NCBI RefSeq assembly: GCF_000026145.1
Contig: NC_009445.1
Location: forward strand, 7,253,001 to 7,317,000
DNA from: Bradyrhizobium sp. ORS 278
GTDB taxonomy: Bacteria > Pseudomonadota > Alphaproteobacteria > Rhizobiales > Xanthobacteraceae
Length of the DNA stretch: 64,000 nucleotides
Direction of reading: 5' to 3'
Shown here in pieces: positions 1 through 7,228 of the stretch; position 1 is the stretch's first letter, and each line of letters begins with the position of its first letter. The notes under the pieces are model-generated. The model worked only from the letters and a program-made list of their open reading frames with translations, was not told where the DNA came from and ran no database searches. Both the position numbers and the translations under genes were made by a program.

Positions 1-26
1 TCAGGCGATGTGTTGATGTTCATCAT
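1..26 (-). CDS. Start of an unidentified gene cut by the window edge
   Basis: An open frame on the minus strand begins with two ATG codons (first at 26) and stays open to the edge, reading MMNINTSP. It overlaps the stop of the upstream metallo-beta-lactamase-fold gene by four bases (ATGA), the usual sign of translational coupling. It is therefore probably the fourth gene of the aromatic-hydroxylation operon. Eight residues give no hint of function. Confidence 0.55.
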
Positions 27-979
27 CCTTCTCCCTGCAGGCGGGCCCACATCTCGCGGTCGCGCTCGGCGGTCCAGATCACGGGATCGTCGATGCCGCT
101 GGCTTCGTCATAGGCGCGGGACACGTTGAACGGCAGACAGTGCTCGTAGATCGCGAAGCTCGAGAACTTCGGGTCCATGACCTCGCGGGTCGCCGCCATC
201 GACTCCTTGAGGCTACGTCCCCTGGCCACCGACAGCTCGGCGGCGCCATACAGCGACGAGACGAAGTCGCGCGTCATGGCGATCGCCTCGCGCACGGTGG
301 CCTCGCCCTTCAGCGCGTCGCCGCGGCCGGGCGCGATCGCCTTGGGATTGAAGTCGCGAATCTCGTTGAGGGTCGACGGCCATTCGCGCAAATAGGCGTC
401 GCCGCAATAGCAGGCCGAGTGGTACTCGATGAGGTCGCCGGAGAACATCACCTCGGCGTCCGGCACCCAGGCGACGATGTCGCCGGAGGTGTGGCCAGCG
501 CCGAGCTGGATCAATTGCACCTCGCGCTTGCCGAGATGGATCGTCATCTCGCCTTCGAAGGTCAGCGTCGGCCAGGTCAGGCCGGGAATGCTCTGCGCGT
601 CCTGAAACAGCCGCGGGAAGCGGCCATACTCGGAGTCCCAATCCTGCTGGCCGCGCTCGACGATCAGCCGGTGCGTCTCCTGCGAAGCGACGATGCCTTG
701 CGCCTGATAGGCCGAGGCGCCGAGCACGCGCACGGCATGATAATGCGACAGCACGACATATTTGATCGGCTTGTCGGTGACGGTCCTGACCCGCTCGATC
801 ACCTTGCCGGCCATCGCCGGCGTCGCCTGCGCGTCGAACACGATGCAGCCGTCGTCGCCGACGATGACAGCAGAGTTCGGATCGCCCTCCGCGGTGAACG
901 CATAGAGATCGGGGCCGATCTCGGAGAAGGTGACCTTCTTCTCGGCCATGTCGGTGGTGGATGCGAAACCCTTCGCCAT
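23..979 (-). CDS. Metallo-beta-lactamase-fold protein with incomplete metal site
   Basis: The 318-residue protein has the MBL fold layout. The usual HxHxDH motif reads HYHAVR at residues 79-84, GHTSGD follows at 162-167 and FSGD at 179-182, but the final PGHG is PGRG near residue 219. Three ligands of a standard di-zinc site are thus missing (Asp to Val, His to Arg, His to Arg). It may bind one metal or none, and its reaction is unknown. The ATG at 979 has GAGGAA at good spacing. It lies 24 bases after the DUF2783 gene and overlaps the next gene by four bases, so it belongs to the monooxygenase operon. A role in ring-cleavage or lactone hydrolysis is only a guess from context. Confidence 0.85.
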   Translation of the reverse strand: MAKGFASTTDMAEKKVTFSEIGPDLYAFTAEGDPNSAVIVGDDGCIVFDAQATPAMAGKVIERVRTVTDKPIKYVVLSHYHAVRVLGASAYQAQGIVASQETHRLIVERGQQDWDSEYGRFPRLFQDAQSIPGLTWPTLTFEGEMTIHLGKREVQLIQLGAGHTSGDIVAWVPDAEVMFSGDLIEYHSACYCGDAYLREWPSTLNEIRDFNPKAIAPGRGDALKGEATVREAIAMTRDFVSSLYGAAELSVARGRSLKESMAATREVMDPKFSSFAIYEHCLPFNVSRAYDEASGIDDPVIWTAERDREMWARLQGEG

Positions 980-1003
980 CAGTTCATTCCTCGTGTCGGG
1001 CAG

Positions 1004-1234
1004 CTATTGCTGCTGTTGTTGCTGTTGCTGGCTGGCATCGATCATGCGCCGCTTGGCGAGCGTGATCGCCTCGCGCAACACGGTGATGTCGCCGATGTGA
1101 TTGGCAAGGATCAGGACCAGCGCCGCATCGAGATCGGCGCTGTCCTTCTCCGAGAGGCCGCGATGCGCCTCAACGATGGCGCGGAAGGCGTCATCCGGCT
1201 TGGTGAAGTTCGACGCGGTCGAGAGGGCCATCAC
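1004..1234 (-). CDS. DUF2783-type small protein with C-terminal poly-Gln
   Basis: This 76-residue protein matches my memory of the DUF2783 family: an EAHRGLS motif near residue 21 and an ILANHIGD motif near residue 41, followed by VLREAI. The family is commonly found beside FAD monooxygenases and MBL proteins in aromatic degradation operons, and its function is unknown. It sits 8 bases after the monooxygenase gene and 24 before the MBL gene. The C-terminus ends in eight glutamines encoded by mixed CAG and CAA codons just before the TAG stop, which is unusual for a bacterial protein of this size. The ATG at 1234 is followed by a second in-frame ATG. Confidence 0.8.
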   Translation of the reverse strand: MMALSTASNFTKPDDAFRAIVEAHRGLSEKDSADLDAALVLILANHIGDITVLREAITLAKRRMIDASQQQQQQQQ

Positions 1235-1242
1235 CGGCTCCT

Positions 1243-2874
1243 TCAGTTCAGTCCGGCGGCGCGCGCCACGGCCGCGGCGATGGTCTCCCGCGTCGGATGC
1301 CGGAAGCGTGCCGCGATATAGCCGTCGGGGCGGAGCAGATAGGCCGTGCCGGGCTCGGCGCCGTAGCGCTTGGTCGCAAATCCCTCCGCATCGACATAAC
1401 CGTCGCCGCCGATCCTGATGACACCGACCTCGCTGGCTACGTCGATCGCCGCGCCATTGGCGAATGACACCACGGTGAAGCGCCGGCCCTCGGCATTGAA
1501 CGCGTCAGTGAGATGAAAGTGCCGTCCGTCGGCGGCCTTCAGCGGAGCATCGAGCAACGAGGTGCCCGGGCAAGGCCCGCTCGCCCACGCTTCGGCATCG
1601 GCGGTCGACAGCGGCGTCTCGTACACCGAAGGTACCGAGAGCCGGCCGCCATTGACCATGCGCTTGCCGAACTCGGTCTCCTTGGCGAGCGACAGCACCG
1701 CCTTGCGCAGCCGAGCCTCCTGTGCGCTCACCGGCGCCATGAAGTCGGTGGCGCGGGTGGACTCGCGAATGTTCTCGTCGGCCGCGGCGCTGCGCTCGAT
1801 GTGATAGGTCTCGAGCAAATCGGACGGCGACGTCCCGCGCAGCACGCGATCGAGCTTCCAGGACAGGTTCTCCGCATCCTCCAGCCCGGAATTGGCGCCG
1901 CGCGCGCCGAAGGGCGACACCTGGTGGGCGGAATCGCCGGCGAAGATCACGCGGCCATGGATGAACCGCTCCATGCGGCGGCACTGGAACTTGTACAGCG
2001 AGATCCATTCGAACTCGAATTTGTCGTGGCCGAGCATGCGCGCGATGCGCGGCCGCACGTTCTCCGGCTTCTTCTCGACCTGGGGATCGCACTCCGGCGT
2101 GAGCTGCAGGTCGATGCGCCAGACATCGTCGGGCTGGCGATGCAGCAGGGCCGAGCGTCCGGCATGGAATGGCGGGTCGAACCAGAACCAGCGCTCAGTC
2201 GGAAACGCGGCGGTCATCTTGACGTCGGCGATCAAGAACTGATCCTCGAACACCTTTCCGGAGAAGCCGGCGCCGACCATGCTTCGCAGCGACGAGCGCG
2301 CACCGTCGCAGGCGATCACATATTGCGCCGACAGTCGGTAGGGGCCATCCGGCGTCTCGATCGTCAGCACCGCACCGTCATTGCGCTGTTCCAGCGCGGT
2401 CACCTTGTTGCGCCAGCGCAGCGAGATCGACGGCAGCGCGCTGACGCGATCGACAAGATAGGCCTCGGCGTAGAACTGCTGCAGGTTGATGAAGGCCGGA
2501 CGCTTGTGGCCGGGTTCGGGCAACAGGTTGAACTGATAGAGCTCCGACGGGCCGTGGAAGATGCGGCCGACGTTCCACACCACGCCCTTGTCGACCATGC
2601 GGTCGCCGACGCCGAGCCGATCCCAGTAATCCAGCGAGCGCTTGGAGAAGCAGATCGCGCGCGAGCCCTCGCCGATGCGATCGGCATCGTCGAGCACGAC
2701 GACGGCATGGCCGCGCTGCGCGAGATCGATCGCAAACGACAGGCCAACGGGACCGGCGCCCACCACCACGACGGGATGCGCGACCGGCGCGGCCTGATCC
2801 TGATCACCGTGCCTGATATAGCCGAACTGAACCTTTGCCGAGCTTGCGCCCTGCCCCGGACTGGTCTGCACCAT
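1243..2874 (-). CDS. FAD-dependent aromatic monooxygenase (PheA/TfdB/MhpA-like)
   Basis: A 543-residue flavoprotein hydroxylase. The N-terminal dinucleotide fold has VVVGAGPVGLSFA at about residues 36-48, the DG motif appears as ACDGARSS near 189, and the GD motif as FAGDSAHQVSPFGARG near 315. This is the signature of single-component NAD(P)H-dependent ring hydroxylases related to 3-(3-hydroxyphenyl)propionate or phenol hydroxylases. A C-terminal thioredoxin-like region follows, as is usual for the long subclass. It is the first gene of the operon and diverges from the MarR gene across 163 bases, so MarR control is likely. The aromatic substrate cannot be read from sequence. Confidence 0.92.
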   Translation of the reverse strand: MVQTSPGQGASSAKVQFGYIRHGDQDQAAPVAHPVVVVGAGPVGLSFAIDLAQRGHAVVVLDDADRIGEGSRAICFSKRSLDYWDRLGVGDRMVDKGVVWNVGRIFHGPSELYQFNLLPEPGHKRPAFINLQQFYAEAYLVDRVSALPSISLRWRNKVTALEQRNDGAVLTIETPDGPYRLSAQYVIACDGARSSLRSMVGAGFSGKVFEDQFLIADVKMTAAFPTERWFWFDPPFHAGRSALLHRQPDDVWRIDLQLTPECDPQVEKKPENVRPRIARMLGHDKFEFEWISLYKFQCRRMERFIHGRVIFAGDSAHQVSPFGARGANSGLEDAENLSWKLDRVLRGTSPSDLLETYHIERSAAADENIRESTRATDFMAPVSAQEARLRKAVLSLAKETEFGKRMVNGGRLSVPSVYETPLSTADAEAWASGPCPGTSLLDAPLKAADGRHFHLTDAFNAEGRRFTVVSFANGAAIDVASEVGVIRIGGDGYVDAEGFATKRYGAEPGTAYLLRPDGYIAARFRHPTRETIAAAVARAAGLN

Positions 2875-2965
2875 GGCTTGCTCGCCTTATGGTTCTTGAC
2901 GATGGAAGCGACCGACATTTCCTCGGGTGAGGCCTGGTCTGGCTTGCCAGACGACCGACTTGCCA

Positions 2966-2987
2966 AATAGTCTCACCTGCAACTATT
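2966..2987. promoter_or_regulatory. Candidate MarR operator palindrome
   Basis: A 22-base imperfect palindrome has outer arms AATAGT and ACTATT, with an inner CA/TG pair flanking a central CC. It lies between the divergent monooxygenase and MarR genes, about 50 bases before the likely MarR start and about 90 before the monooxygenase start. Its size and symmetry suit a dimeric MarR regulator. A direct repeat of CTTGCCA lies just beside it (2943 and 2959). Binding is inferred. Confidence 0.5.
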
Positions 2988-3037
2988 CTAAAGCTGACGG
3001 CCTCGGCCGCGTCAACTCAAAAAATCGGAGCGCGAAC

Positions 3038-3595
3038 GTGGCGACCCCATCCACCGCGGCATCGAGGCGGCGGGCGCAACCCGCCGACGGCGAGCGGCAT
3101 GCCGCACTGCCACAGGGTGACGAGCGGCTCGATCTGTTCAAATTCGCGCCGTTCCGGCTGAACCGCCTGGCTGCCGAGGTCAGCGCCGCGCTCGCCAGCG
3201 ACTATCGCGAGCGCTACGGGCTCGACATTCCGGAATGGCGCGTGCTGGCGACGCTCGGCTTCCGCCGCGACGCCTGCAGCGCGCAATATGTCGCAGCCTG
3301 CACCCGCACGCACAAATCGACCATCAGCCGCGCGGTGACGTCGCTGCTGGAGCGGCGGCTGATCGAGCGGGTGGAGAACGCCGACGACCGCCGCGAATTC
3401 CGGCTGCGGCTGACGCGCAAGGGCAAGACGCTGTATGAGGAGCTGATCCCGCGGCTGCAGCAGCGCGAGCGCGAGATCATGGCGTGCCTGTCGGCGGAGG
3501 AGCGCAAGCTGTTCGACCGCCTGATCGGCAAGATCGAGGCGAGCCTGGATCTGATCCAGACCAGCGAAGAGGCCGACGCGAAGCAGGCTTATTAG
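3038..3595 (+). CDS. MarR-family transcriptional regulator
   Basis: A winged-helix regulator whose core contains YGLDIPEWRVLATLG, the helix-turn-helix around THKSTISRAVTSLLERRLIER and the wing ENADDRREFRLRLTRKG. I chose the GTG at 3038 because CGGAG lies seven bases before it; the open frame extends upstream to an ATG at 2927, but that segment overlaps the presumed operator. The resulting protein has 185 residues, typical for the family. It diverges from the FAD monooxygenase operon and is probably its repressor, released by an aromatic ligand or CoA ester. That last point is family knowledge plus context. Confidence 0.9.
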   Translation: MATPSTAASRRRAQPADGERHAALPQGDERLDLFKFAPFRLNRLAAEVSAALASDYRERYGLDIPEWRVLATLGFRRDACSAQYVAACTRTHKSTISRAVTSLLERRLIERVENADDRREFRLRLTRKGKTLYEELIPRLQQREREIMACLSAEERKLFDRLIGKIEASLDLIQTSEEADAKQAY

Positions 3596-3605
3596 TTCGA
3601 GCTGC

Positions 3606-3651
3606 GGAGGGTGGGCAAAGCGGCGCCGAAGGCGATGCGTGCCCACCCTCC
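3606..3651. repeat. Hairpin of the GTGGGCA repeat family after the MarR gene
   Basis: Arms GGAGGGTGGGCA (3606-3617) and its complement (3640-3651) enclose a 22-base loop, starting 10 bases after the MarR stop codon. It may end MarR transcription although no T-run follows. The same GTGGGCA/TGCCCAC arms recur at 3666-3731 and 20001-20157, so this is a dispersed repeat family. Confidence 0.6.
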
Positions 3652-3665
3652 TTCGCAACAAGGGC

Positions 3666-3731
3666 GGTGGGCACGGCGCGGGAGAGCGTCATCCCCAACA
3701 AGCACCGGCCAGGCGCCTTTGCCCACCCTAC
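3666..3731. repeat. Second GTGGGCA repeat copy
   Basis: This stretch starts GGTGGGCACGGCGCG and ends TTTGCCCACCCTAC. The same start, end and much of the middle recur at 20091-20157, which marks it as a second copy of one dispersed element of about 66 bases. No gene is present. Confidence 0.65.
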
Positions 3732-3776
3732 GGCTGTTCAGCTCGCTGTGAGATACAGCGCAACACCAAACTCAGC

Positions 3777-3929
3777 CGTCATCCCGGCGAACGCCGGGAT
3801 CCATAACCACGGAGAGTGGTTTGAGGCAGGCGCTTGGTTAGCATCCCGCATCTCACAAGGGCCGCGGGGTATGGGTCCCGGATCGGCGCCGCGATGCGCT
3901 GCGCGCGTCGCGGCTAGTCCGGGACGACG
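3777..3929. repeat. Large palindromic intergenic repeat (TCATCCCGG type)
   Basis: The left end (TCATCCCGG ... CCGGGATCCATAACCAC) and right end (TATGGGTCCCGGAT ... GTCCGGGACGACG) form an imperfect long inverted repeat. It resembles the elements at 30192-30313 and 31071-31162, which carry the same CCGGGA and CCATA blocks. Such elements are abundant between genes in Bradyrhizobium and relatives. It encodes nothing recognisable. Confidence 0.65.
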
Positions 3930-3989
3930 ATGGAGGGTGGAGCGAATTCACGGCTCAAACAACAAAGTTCAGTCGTAGAGACGTGACAT

Positions 3990-4527
3990 GTGCGCGCATT
4001 CTCGCGGCAGACGCTGCCCGAGTCATGCGATCAGTCCGTCCCTCGCAATCATGCAGAGGGCGCAGGGAATGCCGGGTGCTGGCCGCAACCCATGGCCCGC
4101 CTGCGAAAGATAATGCAGGCGGCAGGTACCACAGGTTCAGCCGACATTCCGGCATTCCCTGCGCGACGGGCTTCCGGCTGCTTCGCGATCTCCCCGGTGC
4201 GCCGGCTTGTTGGCCACCGTATCGCGACAATGCGCTCGCGCGCATTGCGCGGACCTCAGCTTCGGGAGGCCAGGACCACGCGACTTGACCGTCCGCAGGC
4301 ACTCGTTCGTCCGCACGCCACGACGACGTGCTGCGAGCGCTCGCGGCCATCGCATCCCCGCCTCGCGTGTCGTGACGATCGCGCGCAACGCCCCTTCTGC
4401 GGTGAGGCGGGATGGGTGGAGATAATCACGATTTCCGAAAAATAGCAAGAGAATTCTTATCTACGGAATCGACCGACCCGATGTTTCTCCTCACCCTGAG
4501 GAGCACGCCGCAAGCGGGCGTCTCAGC
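3990..4527. repeat. Non-coding dispersed repeat resembling a commonly mis-annotated ORF
   Basis: An open frame here would read HAEGAGNAGCW, QAAGTTGSADIP, SPVRRLVGHR and further motifs. I recognise these phrases from many spurious hypothetical proteins annotated across Bradyrhizobium and Rhodopseudomonas genomes, so I treat it as a dispersed repeat and not a gene. Codon use and overlapping open frames on both strands fit this. The last part (about 4490-4527) has CTCACCCTGAGGAGC followed by CCGCAAGCGGGCGTCTC, another common rhizobial intergenic repeat. No functional gene is seen from 3596 to 4527. Confidence 0.6.
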
Positions 4528-6972
4528 TCACGTCGCCGCCGAGCGCCGCCGCTCCTCCGGGAGTTCGAGAGCCGCGTCCTCGCCGCGCCAGTGCAGGATC
4601 TCCATGGCCAGGACCGGATGGTTGAAGCCCTTGAGATGCAGGTCGTCGATCGGGCGCGCGTCGACCGAGGCCTCGACCACGCCGTAGACGCGGCGGGAGG
4701 CGATCACCTGGCCGGCCTTGGCGGCGTCGCACAGGCGCGAGGCAAGGTTGGTGACGCTGCCGATGGCGGCATATTCCAGCCGGTTCTCGAAGCCGACCTG
4801 GCCGAGCGTGGCGTAGCCCACGGCGATGCCGACGCCGAAGCCCAGGCTGTGGCCGCGGTTCTTCCAGCGTTCGGTGAGCTGGCCGATCTCCTCGCGCATC
4901 TCCAGCGCCATCTTCACCGCGCGCGTGGTGTGGTCCGCGAACGGGATCGGCGCATTGAACAGGATCATCACGCCGTCGCCGGCGTAGCGGTCGAGCGTGC
5001 CCTCATACTTGAAGATCAGCTTGCCGAGCGCGGCGTGATACTCGCGCAGCACGTTCATCGCCTCTTCGGGCTCGGTCGTCTCGGTAAAGGCGGTGAAGCC
5101 GCGGAGGTCGCAGAACACGACGGTGACCTCGCGGCGATGGCTCTCCAGCAGCGCGTCGTGACCGTCGGACGAGGCGATGATCTGCGCCACCTGCGGCGCC
5201 AGGAAGCGCTCGAGCCTCCGGATGCGCTCGATCTCGGCGAGCTGCTTCTCGACCCGCTCCTCCAGCGACTTGTTCCATTCGCGCAGCTGCTCCGTCTGCT
5301 CGGTGAGCTTTTCCGCCTGCTGCTGCACGGTGGCATGGGTCAGCGCCAGCTCGCGGCCCTTCTGGTCGACCTCGGTGAACAGCCGCGCGTTGCGCATCGC
5401 CAGCACCGCCTGGTTGGCGAAGGTGCGCATCAGGCCGATCAGGTTCGGCGGAAACGCGCCGGCCGCACGCCGGAGAACCACCAGGGCGCCGAGCACACCC
5501 TGCTGGTCGACCAGCGGCGTGAACAGCACGGCGTGGAAGCCGGCGGCGACAGCAACGTCGCGCAGCGGATGCTCCGGCGCGCTCTCGAGTTCGGCGATCG
5601 CGATCGGCTCGCCGCTGCGCACCGACTCCGACAGCAGGCTGGTCTGCTCGTCGAGCACCTCATGGGCGCCGTCCCGGTCGACACCCTTGGCCTCCACCAG
5701 CCTGAAGCGCCGCTCGCCGGCATCATAGGAATAGATCAGGACCGCATCGGCGCCGGTGATCTCGAGCGCGCGCGACGCCACCGTCGGCAGCACGGCATTG
5801 AGATCGAGCGACGACGCGACCGCGCGGCCGACTTCCTCCAGCACCTTCAGCTCGTTGATCGACTGCGCGAGATCGCGCGTGCGTTCCTCGACCTTGGCCT
5901 CCAGCACGGCATAGGACTGCGCGAGCTGGCCGGCCATGCTGTTGAACTGATCGGCGAGTTCCTCCAGCTCGTCATGCGTCTTCACCTCGATGCGCTGGCC
6001 GAAATCGCCGGCGCCGAGGCGGCGCGCGCCCGCGCGCAGCGCGGTGATCGGCACGAGCATGCGGCGGGCCAGCAGCGAACCGGCGAAGATCGCGACCGCA
6101 AGCCCGAGCGCGATCAGCAGGGCGCCGCGCAGCAGCTGATCGCGGATCGGCGCCAGCGCATGCGCGGTGGACTGCTCGAAGAACACGGCCCAGCCGAGCT
6201 TCGGCAAGGTTGCGGCCGCCGTCAGCACGGCGTGTCCATCGCTGTCCGTGCCGGACGCCAGCGGCTGGCCGTCGAGCGCGATCGCGGCCACCTGCGGCAG
6301 CTTGGCGAGATCCTGGCCGACCGCCGGCCCTTTGGCCGAGCTCGCCAGCACCTGGCCCTTGGGATCGACGACATAGGCAATGCCGACCTTGCCGACCTGC
6401 GCCTCGCTCATGAAGTCTTCGAGAAAATCGAGATCGATGTCAGCGACGGTCACGCCGGCATTGAAGCCGGAATGCGCGACAGAGATCGACATCATCGGCA
6501 GCGCGCCCTTGAAGGTCACGGCCGAGAAGTTGCTGCCATGGGTGACCGTGTCGGTGAAGCGCAGGTCGCGGGAGAGATCGTTGCCCGAGGAGAACGCGAT
6601 CGAGGTGCGCGAGACCCGGAGCTGCTCGCGGCCCTGGCCGTCGAGCTGATAGAGCTGCCGCACCGCCGGCGCCTGGCTCAACAGCTGGACATAATCGGCG
6701 CGTCGATCCTCCAACGTCCTGGCGCTGGCCCGCGTCACCCAGCTGATCTGGCGCTGCAAGTCGGAAACCGCCTGCTCGATCCGGCGGGCGCTGGCATCCG
6801 CCTTCTCGGCCATCGCCGCGGTCAGGCTCGCCTTGGTGGACTGATAGCTGATCCAGGTCTCGGTCGCGCCGTTGACCGCCAGGACGAACACCACGAGCCC
6901 GACCAACGACACGACATATTTGGCGAACAGGCCCTGCCGCAGCGACCAGCCTCTGTTCTCGACCCCGTTCAT
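4528..6972 (-). CDS. Membrane class III adenylate/guanylate cyclase with sensor, HAMP and GAF domains
   Basis: From the ATG at 6972 (GAGGGG six bases before it) the protein has 814 residues; an upstream in-frame ATG at 7098 would give 856 but lacks a ribosome site. Order: short cytoplasmic start, membrane helix (KYVVSLVGLVVFVLAV), a periplasmic cache-like sensor of about 270 residues, a second helix, HAMP, coiled coil, GAF, a further coiled coil, then the catalytic domain. Metal-binding aspartates are in VVFCDLRGF (D664 in the longer numbering) and DRYAGDGVM (D708), so it should be active. ATP is the likelier substrate. A Crp-type receptor gene with a complete phosphate-binding cassette lies 2.5 kb away, which suggests a cAMP circuit. 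Confidence 0.9.
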   Translation of the reverse strand: MNGVENRGWSLRQGLFAKYVVSLVGLVVFVLAVNGATETWISYQSTKASLTAAMAEKADASARRIEQAVSDLQRQISWVTRASARTLEDRRADYVQLLSQAPAVRQLYQLDGQGREQLRVSRTSIAFSSGNDLSRDLRFTDTVTHGSNFSAVTFKGALPMMSISVAHSGFNAGVTVADIDLDFLEDFMSEAQVGKVGIAYVVDPKGQVLASSAKGPAVGQDLAKLPQVAAIALDGQPLASGTDSDGHAVLTAAATLPKLGWAVFFEQSTAHALAPIRDQLLRGALLIALGLAVAIFAGSLLARRMLVPITALRAGARRLGAGDFGQRIEVKTHDELEELADQFNSMAGQLAQSYAVLEAKVEERTRDLAQSINELKVLEEVGRAVASSLDLNAVLPTVASRALEITGADAVLIYSYDAGERRFRLVEAKGVDRDGAHEVLDEQTSLLSESVRSGEPIAIAELESAPEHPLRDVAVAAGFHAVLFTPLVDQQGVLGALVVLRRAAGAFPPNLIGLMRTFANQAVLAMRNARLFTEVDQKGRELALTHATVQQQAEKLTEQTEQLREWNKSLEERVEKQLAEIERIRRLERFLAPQVAQIIASSDGHDALLESHRREVTVVFCDLRGFTAFTETTEPEEAMNVLREYHAALGKLIFKYEGTLDRYAGDGVMILFNAPIPFADHTTRAVKMALEMREEIGQLTERWKNRGHSLGFGVGIAVGYATLGQVGFENRLEYAAIGSVTNLASRLCDAAKAGQVIASRRVYGVVEASVDARPIDDLHLKGFNHPVLAMEILHWRGEDAALELPEERRRSAAT

Positions 6973-7228
6973 TCGGACCCCTCGCGCGGCATCGCCGGGG
7001 GCAGAACCCCGGATGAGCGCGTCCGCTGCCATCCTGATCGGCAGCGACACATTGGAGACGGTCCTCTCGTAGCCGAGATGCACCGTCTTCCCATTCATCT
7101 AGCACAGAATGCGGTGCAGGACGGCCCCGATGCGCTGACCCCCGAAGCGCAAAGATGACGCAAACAGTGACCAATCTCCTCCCTCATTTGAAGGAGGACG
7201 GCGCAGAAATACCGTCACCTGCCTCATG

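Noticed and set aside
4591..7158. 855-codon open frame opposite the cyclase
   Set aside because: Shadow of the cyclase gene, with no domain and a composition biased to Arg/Gln/His.
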